64,000 bases of DNA from Cupidesulfovibrio sp000226255 (GTDB lineage: Bacteria > Desulfobacterota > Desulfovibrionia > Desulfovibrionales > Desulfovibrionaceae): assembly GCF_003402415.2 (NCBI RefSeq), contig NZ_AP036014.1, forward strand, positions 1,116,001-1,180,000, written 5' to 3'. The position numbers were made by a program, and so were the translations under genes. This document shows, one piece after another, positions 17,633 to 26,042 of the stretch (position 1 is the first letter of the stretch; each line of letters opens with the position of its first letter). The notes below the pieces were generated by a model. That model did not search any database. It was given only the letters and a program-made list of their open reading frames with translations, and was not told the DNA's origin.

Positions 17633-17648
17633 ATTTGACGCAGGCCCG

Positions 17649-18260
17649 ATGCTTTGCAACCACCGGTACATGCTATCAGGAAACGCCCCGTCACGCAGCA
17701 GTGGGGAGGGCGGATACGCCGACCAGCTTCCTGGCGGCGTTTCCGCATCACCGGATTGCCGCGCCGCCGCGCCCCGCGACCGCCTGTCGCACCTGCTGCC
17801 GCGCCCGCTGTCGTGCCTGTTGGCCAGCGTGTGGTGCCAGCGCGCGGTGCGCGTGGCGCTGGCGCTGGTCTTCGTGGCGGCGGGCGGGGCCAAGCTGGCC
17901 GACGTGCGTGGGTTTGCGGAGATCATCCAGCATTACGCCATCCTGCCCGTGTGGGCGGTGGGGCCGGTGGCGCTGCTGTTGCCCCTTGCGGAGGTGGCCG
18001 CCGGGGCGGGCCTGCTGTTCGCCGTGCGCGGCAGCCTGGCCGCCATCGCGGCCATGTGCCTGCTGTTTCTCGGCGTGCTGGGATACGCGCTGGCGGCGGG
18101 GCTGTCCATTGGCGACTGCGGCTGCTTTGCCCCGGGCGAGTTGCCGGAGGGCGTGCAGGACGGTTCCGCCCTGCGCGGGGCCTTTTGGCGCGACCTCGTG
18201 CTGTTGGCCGGGGTTGCCTACCTGTACGCATGGCGGCGGCTGCGCCGCCGCATGGGCTGA
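17649..18260 (+). CDS. MauE/DoxX-like integral membrane protein
   Basis: A 203-aa inner-membrane protein with about four helices, in the MauE/DoxX-like group. The first helix contains VRVALALVFVAAGGAKLADV, a typical DoxX-type start. The motif SIGDCGCFAPGE with paired cysteines resembles the redox Cys-x-Cys of MauE proteins that support disulfide handling. The N-terminal 65 residues are polar. ATG at 17649 is used; a second in-frame ATG at 17670 is equally possible and ribosome-binding sites are weak. The next gene is a periplasmic rhodanese, so a joint sulfur or thiol redox role is plausible. Confidence 0.7.
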   Translation: MLCNHRYMLSGNAPSRSSGEGGYADQLPGGVSASPDCRAAAPRDRLSHLLPRPLSCLLASVWCQRAVRVALALVFVAAGGAKLADVRGFAEIIQHYAILPVWAVGPVALLLPLAEVAAGAGLLFAVRGSLAAIAAMCLLFLGVLGYALAAGLSIGDCGCFAPGELPEGVQDGSALRGAFWRDLVLLAGVAYLYAWRRLRRRMG

Positions 18261-18365
18261 CGTTCCCGCCCGATGCCATGCCTGCGCCCTGTCCGGACGC
18301 TGCGTCCGGAACGCCCACGTGCCGGACGTGAAGAATTTCGTTCCACAAACAATGAGGAGGTTGCG

Positions 18366-18887
18366 ATGTCGTTGAAGAAGCTGGTTGCTCCGTTGATGCT
18401 GCTCGCCGTGCTCGGTCTTGCCGGGTGCAACAATCCCTTTGCCGGGCCGTCCGAGGTGGACCTGGAGGCCAAGGCCGTGAAGCTGGCGCGTGATACCGCG
18501 AAGGGCGGCTACGGGCTGCTGACCGTGGCCGAACTGAAGAAGTGGCAGGACGAGGGCAAGAACATGCTCATCATCGACACCATGCCCTTCGAGGATTCGT
18601 ACAAGAAGAACCACATTCCCAATGCGGTGCAGTTCCTGTTCCCCATTCCGGACATGCCGGAATGGAAGATGACCGAAACCGGCGACAAGACCGAACAGGA
18701 CTTCGAAAAGCTGCTCGGCCCGGACAAGGACCGCCCGTTGGTGTTCTACTGCGGCTTCGTCAAGTGCACCCGCTCGCACAACGGCGCGGTGTGGGCCAAG
18801 AAGCTGGGCTACACCAACGTGTACCGCCTGCCCGGCGGCATCGTGGCCTGGAAGGAAGCCGGATACCCCGCGAAGACCGTGAACTAG
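18366..18887 (+). CDS. Rhodanese-domain lipoprotein
   Basis: A 173-aa exported lipoprotein: signal peptide with lipobox LAGC at about residues 18-21, then a rhodanese domain with MLIIDTMPFEDSYKKNHIPNA and the active-site loop VFYCGFVKCTRS. The loop contains two cysteines and ends in Arg-Ser as in active rhodaneses. The C-terminal YRLPGGIVAWKEAGYP is diagnostic. Strong ribosome-binding site GAGGAGG. It probably handles sulfur or thiol substrates in the periplasm, possibly with the MauE-like membrane protein upstream. Confidence 0.88.
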   Translation: MSLKKLVAPLMLLAVLGLAGCNNPFAGPSEVDLEAKAVKLARDTAKGGYGLLTVAELKKWQDEGKNMLIIDTMPFEDSYKKNHIPNAVQFLFPIPDMPEWKMTETGDKTEQDFEKLLGPDKDRPLVFYCGFVKCTRSHNGAVWAKKLGYTNVYRLPGGIVAWKEAGYPAKTVN

Positions 18888-19015
18888 CCGATTCCGGCGG
18901 GGCGGCGCATGCCGCGTCGTCCCGCCTTTCCTGCCTGCCCGCCGGGCGCCTCCAATCCGGCGGCCCGCCGGACGGCCCGCTTGCCTGGCCGCGTGACGCG
19001 GCATACCCTACCGAC

Positions 19016-19786
19016 ATGAAGACAGTCACCCTTCCCGATCCCGGCACGGACGCCTCGCCGTGCACCGCGCCCGGCGGCGCGGGCTGCGGCGGCGCGTGCG
19101 GCGAAGGGGAAGGCGGGTGCGGCGGCTTCGCCGGTTCCGAATGCTCGTCGGGTGATGCCCTGTCCGTTGCTGATCCGCTGACTTCCGGTCCGGTGATTTC
19201 CGGCCCGGCCGTTGCCGAACCGTCCGAAGCCGCTTTGTCCGATGGCGACCCTGTCGTCGAGGCCATTCGCCGCCGGGCCGAAAACCTGTTCGACACCCGG
19301 CAACTGCTCTGCGCGGAGGCCGTTCTGCACGCCGTGGCCGAGGCGCTGGGCGGCCCCCTCTCGCCGGACGAGGCCGCCGCGTTGGGCACGCCGTTCTGCC
19401 AGGGCATGGGCGGCGCGGGCTGCACCTGCGGCGCACTGAGCGGCGCGGTGGCCGCCGTGGGGCTGTTCCGGGGCAGACCGGAGCGCGGCGCGGGCGGCGC
19501 CAGGGGGCGCGCGCTGGCCCGCCGGATGCACGATGATTTTCGCGCCGCCTGCGGGGCCACCTGCTGCCGGGTGCTCATCCGCCACGTGCATCACGACAAG
19601 GCCGCCCATTTCGCCCAGTGCCGCAGCCTGACGGGCAAGGGGGCCGTGCTGGCCGCCCGCGCGCTGCTGCGCGAGGGCGTGCGCCCGCGTGACGGGGCTT
19701 TCCCCCTTTCTGCGGACACGGTGCGCACCCTGTGGCGCAACCGCCTGCGGGCGCTGCTGCGCCTGCCCTTCCGCCGCCGGGCCTGA
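19016..19786 (+). CDS. C_GCAxxG_C_C family protein
   Basis: A 256-aa protein with the cysteine pattern of the C_GCAxxG_C_C family (putative redox or metal proteins): LLCAEAVLHAV, then GAGCTCGALSGAVAAVGLFRG, then further Cys in the last third (TCCRVLI, QCRSL). The N-terminal 75 residues are a separate Gly/Cys-rich region (GGAGCGGACGEGEGGCGGF) absent from ordinary members. No signal peptide or membrane helix. The ATG at 19016 is preferred; the frame is open further upstream through the rhodanese gene, which is not coding in that frame. Function unknown. Confidence 0.75.
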   Translation: MKTVTLPDPGTDASPCTAPGGAGCGGACGEGEGGCGGFAGSECSSGDALSVADPLTSGPVISGPAVAEPSEAALSDGDPVVEAIRRRAENLFDTRQLLCAEAVLHAVAEALGGPLSPDEAAALGTPFCQGMGGAGCTCGALSGAVAAVGLFRGRPERGAGGARGRALARRMHDDFRAACGATCCRVLIRHVHHDKAAHFAQCRSLTGKGAVLAARALLREGVRPRDGAFPLSADTVRTLWRNRLRALLRLPFRRRA

Positions 19787-19815
19787 CCCGGCGGCTTCGT
19801 CCCTTCTTCCGCTCC

Positions 19816-20820
19816 CTACACCAGCAGCACGGTAGAACCCGTGGTCCGGCGCGATTCCAGGGTGCGGTGGGCCTCGGCCGCCTGCTCCAGCGGGAAGGTC
19901 TGGTTCACCTGCACCTGCACGATGCCCGCGCGCACCACGTCGAACAGGTCGCGGGCGTGGGCCAGCAGGTCGGCCCGTTGCGCCGTGTAGTGCATCAGGC
20001 TGGGGCGGGTGAGGAACAGCGAGCCCTTGGCCGCCAGCAGCGAGGGGCTGAACGGTTCCACGCTGCCCGACGACTGGCCGAACGACACCAGCGTGCCCAT
20101 GGGCCGCAGGCAATCCAGCGAGGCCATGAACGTGGCCTGCCCCACCGAATCGTACACCACGTCCACGCCGCGCCCGTCGGTGAGTTCGCGCACCTTCACC
20201 GCCACGTCTTCGTTGCGGTACAGGATGACGTGCTGGCAGCCGTTGGCCAGCGCGCGCTGCGCCTTGGCCTCGTCGCCCGCCGTGCCGATGACCGTGGCCC
20301 CCAGGTGCCGGGCCCACGGCACCACCAGCGAGCCCACGCCCCCGGCCGCCGCATGCACCAGCATGGTGGTGCCCTCGCGCACCGGGTAGCAGCCGTACAG
20401 CAGGTAGCGCGCGGTCATGCCGCGCAGCATCATGCCCGCCGCCGTGACGAAGTCGATGTCGTCCGGCAGGGCCACCAGCCGGTGGGCGGGTATCAGGCGG
20501 CGCTGGGCATAGGCCCCCACCGGGTTGCCCGCGTATGCCACCCGGTCGCCGGGGCGCACCCCGGTCAGTTCGGTCACGCCCTCGCCCACGGCCTCCACCG
20601 TGCCCGCGCCCTCCATGCCGGGGATGGCGGGCAGCGCGGGCAGCGGGTAGAGCCCGGTGCGGTGGTACACGTCGATGAAGTTCAGCCCCACGGCCCCGTG
20701 GCGCACCAGCGCCTCGCCGGGGCCGGGCGTGCCTGGGACGTGGTCTTCCCAGCGCAGCACTTCCGGCCCGCCGGTTTCATGGAAGAAGATGGCCTTGGAT
20801 GTTTCGGGCGAGTGGGACAT
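19816..20820 (-). CDS. NADPH:quinone oxidoreductase, zinc-independent MDR family
   Basis: A 334-aa cytoplasmic medium-chain reductase. AIFFHETGGPEVLRWED at the N-terminus, GLNFIDVYHRTGLYPL, and the nucleotide-binding VHAAAGGVGSLVVPWARHLGA followed by VIGTAGDEAKA match the QorA-type quinone reductases that reduce quinones with NADPH. No zinc-binding cysteines are seen. The ATG has a GGGAGG upstream. It is convergent with the C_GCAxxG gene, with only 29 bases between the stops. Confidence 0.88.
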   Translation of the reverse strand: MSHSPETSKAIFFHETGGPEVLRWEDHVPGTPGPGEALVRHGAVGLNFIDVYHRTGLYPLPALPAIPGMEGAGTVEAVGEGVTELTGVRPGDRVAYAGNPVGAYAQRRLIPAHRLVALPDDIDFVTAAGMMLRGMTARYLLYGCYPVREGTTMLVHAAAGGVGSLVVPWARHLGATVIGTAGDEAKAQRALANGCQHVILYRNEDVAVKVRELTDGRGVDVVYDSVGQATFMASLDCLRPMGTLVSFGQSSGSVEPFSPSLLAAKGSLFLTRPSLMHYTAQRADLLAHARDLFDVVRAGIVQVQVNQTFPLEQAAEAHRTLESRRTTGSTVLLV

Positions 20821-21235
20821 GCGTGCCTCCCTCGCGGGCTTGCGCCCGCGTCGTTGCCGGTGCGGGTGTGCCCCGCCTGTTGTGTTCGGCGTGTCTGGCG
20901 TGTCTGGCGTGTCCGGCCCGGACATGCGGATCGGCGGATCGGCGGATTGGCGGACTGCGGACCGGGGCGGTATTTCACCCTGGATGGTAGAGCAGCTTGG
21001 GGGTTCGCACAAGGCGGCACCGGAAAGTTACGTGGTAACCCCGTGGTGACGGTGACTGAAGAGGCCGTGGTGACGGGGCGGGGTATGGGCGGGTGACGGC
21101 GGCGCGGGCGCGGGACGTGCCCCGCAAAAGGAAAGCCCCGCCGAAGCGGGGCCAGTGGGGCGAGCAAAAGCGGTAAACCGCGGCTCGCGCCGCCTGTATG
21201 GCATGAAAGCGCGGGCCGGGCAAGGGGGCGGGAGG
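20821..21235. other. Intergenic region with terminator and short direct repeats
   Basis: No gene seen. Around 20885-20920 a short unit (GTCTGGCGT and variants) is repeated, followed by GGATCGGC repeats. The rest is the leader of the quinone reductase and the 3' flank of the 1019-aa gene. Confidence 0.5.
21124..21152 (-). terminator. Rho-independent terminator of the 1019-aa protein gene
   Basis: GCCCCGC-CGAA-GCGGGGC stem (21135-21152). On the minus strand it is followed by TTTCCTTTT. It lies 84 bases after the stop of the gene ending at 21236. Confidence 0.7.
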
Positions 21236-24200
21236 CTACACCGGCGAGGCGATGCGGTTGCCCACCGTGTCCACGCCGGTCAGCTGCGACATGGCCGTCA
21301 GGTATTCCACGTTGCGGTCCAGATAGAAGGCCAGGGGCTTGGAGAAGTTCTTGCCCACGATGCCGTCCACGAACAGCTGGCTCACCTCGCGCTCGCGGGT
21401 CAGCACCATCTGCGAGCGGGCCAGGATGGCCTTTTCCTCCGGCGACATGTCGCGCACCAGCAGCGAAAGCACGCTGCGCGCGCGCGGCTGGTACATCCAG
21501 AAGTACATCATGTCCAAGGCGTTGATGATGATGGTCCGCTCCAGGTCCTCGGCCTCGGCCTCCACCGCGCGGATGAACTGCTTGGGCTGCGAGAGCAGTT
21601 CCAGCACGTCCTCTTCCGGGAACAGCAGTTCCAGCTTCGAGAAGGCGTCGAACAGCTGGTATAGTTTGCTGTCGTAGTCCCAGCGGCGGATGCGCATGTT
21701 GTTGTTGCGGTCGGCGTAGCCTTCGATGAGCGCGGCCACCGTGTCGGACGCGGTCTTGGAGATCACCGCCGCGCCCTGTTGCAGCATGTCGAGGGGGTTG
21801 TCCACCCCGGCAAGGATCAGCAGGTCGTCCAGCAGGAGGTTGTAGAGCATGGCCACGGGGATGGCCAGCACGCTGCGGAAGATGTTGCCGAGCACCGCTT
21901 CTTTCGGCAGGCCCCGGTAGATGTTGTGCGAGGCGATGTAGGCCCCGTTGGCTGCGGCGATGAGCGTGTAGACCAGGATGGGGTGGTTGCCCACGGTGAA
22001 GCCCAGGGTCTGTTCCAGCACCAGCTTGCGCATGACCAGTTCCAGCAGCAGCACCGAGATGCCCGTGAACATCAGCGAGTCGGACAGGCGGCTCCAGCTC
22101 ACGTAGTCGTTCCAGCGCAGCAGGGGCGAACGGCTTACGCCGCCGCCGCCCGTCACCGCCTGGATGACGTTGCGCACCCCGGTGATCAGGAACCAGATCA
22201 CCGCGCCGAACCACGCCAGCACCCACCAGTGCTGGGTGTGCTGGAAGGCCAGCAGGGCCGGTATGAACCCGGCCAGCACCTTCAGCGCGTTGGATACCCC
22301 GGTGTTCAGGTAGCGCATGCCCATCCACCGGGCGCAGGCCGCACCGCCGCGCATGTGCAGCGAAAGGCCGTTGCCCGCGCTGCGCGCGAAGCCCCCCAGC
22401 GTGGCGATGTTGCCGTGCGGGGTCACGCGCGAGGTGTCGGTGCGCACCACCCATTCGCGCACCCGGCGAAAGCCGAAGCGCGAAAATCCCGGCAGCCGCC
22501 GCACCAGGTTCACCATGGTGGTGCTGGGCAGCACCGGGGTGCGGCGCTCCAGCATGCTTTCGCGCAGGTACACCTCTGTATGTACGGGAATGATCTGGCG
22601 CATGGTGTCGCGCGGGTCGTCTATCTGTTTCTGGGCGCGGGGGGGCAGCGTGTCGCGGAACACCAGGCCCATGCCGTGCACCCGGTGCGAACGGCTGGTG
22701 GAGTCGCTGCCGATGCGCGACTTGAGCTGCACCGTCTTGTAGAACCCCTGCAACCTTGGGATGTTGCGCAGGATGCGCCGGAACTTTTCGCAGCGTTCGC
22801 AGGCGTCGTCCGCGCCGGAATCTGCGTAGTCGCGGATCAGCGCCCGGATGAGCCGCTTGAGCCTTGGCGCGCTGCCGCTGTTGATGGCCAGTTGCAGTTC
22901 GTTGATGGCCCGGATGTTGGCCACGTGGGCCTCGTCGCCCTCGGCCCAGTCCTTGAGGTTGAACAGCTCAAGGTGGGTGACCAGCCCCTCGCAGTCCCAC
23001 AGCAGCTCAAGCACGTCGGCGGCCGTGAGTTCGGTGAGGTTGAGGGTTATGCGGTAGCCGCTGTGCAGGCTGGTCAGCCAGTCCAGCAGGGCGCGCGGCG
23101 GGGTGCGCAGGATGTCGGGCACGTCGGCCCCCTCGCGGGGGACGAAGGCGGAAGGAATGTCTGGGTTGCGCGCGGGCACCAGCCACAGGTCGTGCACGGT
23201 TTCCGCGTCCAGCCCGTCCAGCCGGGCCACCAGGGCCTCGATGGCCTCGCGTTCCGGCGGCGTGGCGATGGCCCACTCGTCGCGCAATTCCTCCATGCGG
23301 CCCTGTAACGCGGGCACCAGGCGTTTGTGGATGAATTCCGCCAGGTGCAGCAGCGACGGCTGACCGGTGCCCACGAAGGCCAGGAATTCGTCGCGGTGCA
23401 GCGGCTCCAGGGTCAGCCCGAATTCCTCGTTGATGGTCCGGCGATGGCGCTCGTTGTAGCGCTGCAACACACGCAGGACATATTCCGCAAGGTATTGCGA
23501 GGCCTTGCGACCCTCATGCATCAGGTGCTGGGTGGGCGTTTCCGACAGGAACGAAAGAAAGCCCTGCGAGTCGGAAAAGCCGCGCGGCACCCAGATGAGT
23601 TCAGCGTACTTGTTGCGCGCGGGCACCCGGAATTCCACCCCGATGCGGACGGAAACCCCCATGATGTCGGCGGCCTGCATGAGCTCGCGGGCGGCTGCCG
23701 ATTCCACGAAGTTGTAGTAGATCACCGTAAGGTGCCGGATGCCCTTGATCCACGCGTCCATGATGAGGTGGGTGGGGTTCTTGCGGCCCTTGGTGTTGGC
23801 GTCGTGCACGTGGTTGTCGAAGGCCAGCTGGTTCCATTCTTCCGGCATTTCCAGCAGGTGGTAGTGGGCCAGCAGGGCGCGCACGATGCGCGGCTTGCCC
23901 GACGCGGCGCGGCGGAAATCGTGCGCCAGCTTGAGCTGGCGGCAGGTGTCGCCGTGGGCGCGCACCAGGTCCTTCATGATCTGGATGAGCACGCGCGCCG
24001 TGTTGCGGCGCAGGCCCGTCTGCGCGCTGTACAGCACCTCGTCGCGCAGGGTCTGCAGGGCCAGCAGGCGTTCTTCCGCCAGGCCCGCCTCCAGCGAGTC
24101 CAGCAGGTTGATCACCGCGTAGGCCACGCGCAGTTCGCGCGAGACGGAAAGCTCCTTGATGCCGTGCGGGTGCAGGCTGGCGTCGAACAGCTTGCGCACG

Positions 24201-24295
24201 AAGGGGCTGGGGGTGCGGGTCTTCTCCAGCACCTTGTTGACCATGAGCAATAGCTCGTGGTCCTGCTGGTCGAAGAAAAGCGTGCGGAATGCCAT
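21236..24295 (-). CDS. Large conserved protein of unknown function, PHP-like segment plus membrane domain
   Basis: A 1019-aa protein I do not recognise as a named family. The N-terminal half is helical and soluble. Around residues 155-235 it has FDNHVHDANTKGRKNPTH followed by LTVIYYNF, MGVSVRIGVEF, spaced like the His-x-His and later acidic sites of PHP-type metallohydrolases; this is suggestive only. The middle has CERCEKFRRILRNIPRLQGFY. Residues about 660-860 contain several hydrophobic helices (FIPALLAFQ, WVLAWFGAVIWFLITG, ILVYTLIAAANGAYIAS, LAIPVAMLYNLLLDDLLILAG). The C-terminal 150 residues are again soluble. It is monocistronic with its own terminator. A membrane-bound enzyme is the best guess. 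Confidence 0.8.
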   Translation of the reverse strand: MAFRTLFFDQQDHELLLMVNKVLEKTRTPSPFVRKLFDASLHPHGIKELSVSRELRVAYAVINLLDSLEAGLAEERLLALQTLRDEVLYSAQTGLRRNTARVLIQIMKDLVRAHGDTCRQLKLAHDFRRAASGKPRIVRALLAHYHLLEMPEEWNQLAFDNHVHDANTKGRKNPTHLIMDAWIKGIRHLTVIYYNFVESAAARELMQAADIMGVSVRIGVEFRVPARNKYAELIWVPRGFSDSQGFLSFLSETPTQHLMHEGRKASQYLAEYVLRVLQRYNERHRRTINEEFGLTLEPLHRDEFLAFVGTGQPSLLHLAEFIHKRLVPALQGRMEELRDEWAIATPPEREAIEALVARLDGLDAETVHDLWLVPARNPDIPSAFVPREGADVPDILRTPPRALLDWLTSLHSGYRITLNLTELTAADVLELLWDCEGLVTHLELFNLKDWAEGDEAHVANIRAINELQLAINSGSAPRLKRLIRALIRDYADSGADDACERCEKFRRILRNIPRLQGFYKTVQLKSRIGSDSTSRSHRVHGMGLVFRDTLPPRAQKQIDDPRDTMRQIIPVHTEVYLRESMLERRTPVLPSTTMVNLVRRLPGFSRFGFRRVREWVVRTDTSRVTPHGNIATLGGFARSAGNGLSLHMRGGAACARWMGMRYLNTGVSNALKVLAGFIPALLAFQHTQHWWVLAWFGAVIWFLITGVRNVIQAVTGGGGVSRSPLLRWNDYVSWSRLSDSLMFTGISVLLLELVMRKLVLEQTLGFTVGNHPILVYTLIAAANGAYIASHNIYRGLPKEAVLGNIFRSVLAIPVAMLYNLLLDDLLILAGVDNPLDMLQQGAAVISKTASDTVAALIEGYADRNNNMRIRRWDYDSKLYQLFDAFSKLELLFPEEDVLELLSQPKQFIRAVEAEAEDLERTIIINALDMMYFWMYQPRARSVLSLLVRDMSPEEKAILARSQMVLTREREVSQLFVDGIVGKNFSKPLAFYLDRNVEYLTAMSQLTGVDTVGNRIASPV

Positions 24296-24649
24296 GATGT
24301 TTCGCAGTGACGCGGCGCGTCCGTGGAAGGTGCGGGGAGCCGGTGCAGGGCTCCGTGAATGTCCGTTCGTGACCGTTCGTGATCGGGAGGTGCCCGGTAA
24401 ATGACCGGGTGAGCCCCCGTGATTTCGGGAGGTTCCCGTGCATTCATTGTTACGGAAAGGTTACGGCGCAGTCAATCGGGGTGGGAGACAACTGGTCGGA
24501 ACGGGGCGGCCGGTACGGATTGCGTGGCGGCCTGGGCCGTGCCCTGCAAGGGCCGAGGGCGATTGTTCGGCAAACCCCTGGAAAACCGGGGGCCGGTGCA
24601 TGTTGTCGCGCGTGCTCCAGAAACAGGAGCATGCCGGGCGTGCAGGCGG
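24296..24649. other. Intergenic region, short hairpins only
   Basis: No gene seen. It contains CCCGGT-AAATG-ACCGGG near 24390 and TGCTCC-AGAAACA-GGAGCA at 24613-24631, which may be a weak terminator of the epimerase gene. The rest is the leader of the 1019-aa gene. Confidence 0.4.
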
Positions 24650-25624
24650 CTACGCCGCGCCGTCTCCATACAGGTAGGCGGTGCCGCTGGCCACGTGGCG
24701 CACCGCGCCGCCAATCCATGCCTCTGGCGTAAGGCCGTCGCGCCGGGTTACCGAAACGCGGATCGCCGCGCCGCTGGGTTGCCGCACCGCCAGCGAGGTT
24801 TCGCCGTCTGCGCTGGCGGCGCGCAGCAGGCCGTAGGCCAGCGAACCAGACCCGCATGCCGATTCCAGGATGATGCTGTCCGTGTCGCGCACGCGCACCA
24901 CCGGGGTGATGCCGGGCGCGGCCAAGGGGCCGTGGTGCCAGATGCACCCGGCCGCGGGCTCGTCGGACAGGCCGTGCAGATCGATGAGCGCCCGCGCACG
25001 GTCGCGCCATGCCTCCGGGAAGGGATGCAGCGCGGCGTCCAGCAGCAGATGGGCGATGCCCGGCAGCCGCACCAGCGCCAGCCCCTCGCCCGGGTAGGTG
25101 ACCATGCGGGAAAGGTCCTGGGCGCAGGGTGGGGCGTTGCCCGTGGGGGCGGCATTGCCAGCGCCTGTTTCCATTTCGTCGGGCGCGCCTTTTCCTTCAG
25201 ACGCATCCTTTCCGCCAGACGCGTTCCCGGCGACAGGGGGCAGGGGCAGGGGCATGCGCACGGCGGCGTCCGGCCCCTGGGCGGTAAGCACCACCCGCAC
25301 GGGCAGCGGCCCCTCCACGCCGGAACTTTCGATCTCGCCGGACATCAGCCCGCCCGGCCCCGCCACCAGCACGCGCTTGAGCGCCAGCAGCGCCGCCAGC
25401 GAACGGCAGGCGTTGCCGCAGAATTCCCCGCCCATCATGTCGATGCGCGGTCGGACCCCGGCCAGCGAGACGAACCCCACCTGTTCGGCGTGCACGTGGT
25501 GCTCGCCCATCAGTTCCGCCGCCACGGCGGCGCGCAGGCGCACCGGCACCAGATCTGTGACGAGGATGGTGGTGTTGCCGCCGGGGCTGAACTTGTGAAA
25601 GCGCAGGGCGTTGGGATGGTACAT
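24650..25624 (-). CDS. DapF-fold amino-acid epimerase (diaminopimelate epimerase or histidine-racemase-like)
   Basis: A 324-aa cofactor-independent racemase/epimerase with both catalytic cysteines: GGEFCGNACRSLAALLA in the first half and LESACGSGSLAYGLL in the second. Classic DapF has CGNGxRC and ACGTG. The GGEFCGNA variant is closer, from memory, to CntK-type histidine racemases, so the substrate may not be diaminopimelate. An insertion rich in Gly/Ala/Glu (around GNASGGKDASEGKGAP) separates the halves. The ATG at 25624 (MYHPN) lacks a clear ribosome-binding site. It is divergent from the livKHMGF amino-acid transport operon, which may hint at a role in amino-acid uptake and use. Confidence 0.75.
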   Translation of the reverse strand: MYHPNALRFHKFSPGGNTTILVTDLVPVRLRAAVAAELMGEHHVHAEQVGFVSLAGVRPRIDMMGGEFCGNACRSLAALLALKRVLVAGPGGLMSGEIESSGVEGPLPVRVVLTAQGPDAAVRMPLPLPPVAGNASGGKDASEGKGAPDEMETGAGNAAPTGNAPPCAQDLSRMVTYPGEGLALVRLPGIAHLLLDAALHPFPEAWRDRARALIDLHGLSDEPAAGCIWHHGPLAAPGITPVVRVRDTDSIILESACGSGSLAYGLLRAASADGETSLAVRQPSGAAIRVSVTRRDGLTPEAWIGGAVRHVASGTAYLYGDGAA

Positions 25625-26042
25625 GGCGAGAGATGGGTTGAATGAACAATCTTGTCGTGTCAAGCGGCTTCGGCCAGGCCGGGCGCGGCATGGACTGGGT
25701 GCCGCAAAGGCTGTCCGAACGCGGCCACATGGCCGGAAAACAGCGCCACGCCTGGGTTGGGCGGCTTTCTGCCCGGATGCGGCCACTCCACGTCGCGTTA
25801 AATCCATGTCGGAAGCACGCCGTACGCCGCAACCCAGGGCGTCTTGCGCATGATGCCCGAGGGTTATCTAACTGTCTAGTATAGCGGCGGAAACTGTGGT
25901 GACAAAATGGTTAATCACCAACATACTGTAATGGTTTGCAATTTACAAAAAAGACATTATTGAAGAAACCGGTTCCCATCACAGCCTGATTGGGATACTA
26001 AACCGCTATCAAAAACCCTAGTTTCCCTGCGAGGAGGCAAAG
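25625..26042. promoter_or_regulatory. AT-rich divergent control region of the epimerase and liv operon
   Basis: No gene seen. The last 170 bases are far more AT-rich than the surroundings and contain the dyad TGGTGA-N12-TCACCA at 25897-25920, a probable operator. No confident -35/-10 pair was identified. GAGGAGG precedes the livK start. Confidence 0.5.

Noticed and set aside
17597..17650. Cobalamin riboswitch upstream of cbiD
   Set aside because: The spacer is only about 50 bases and lacks a B12-box-like sequence.
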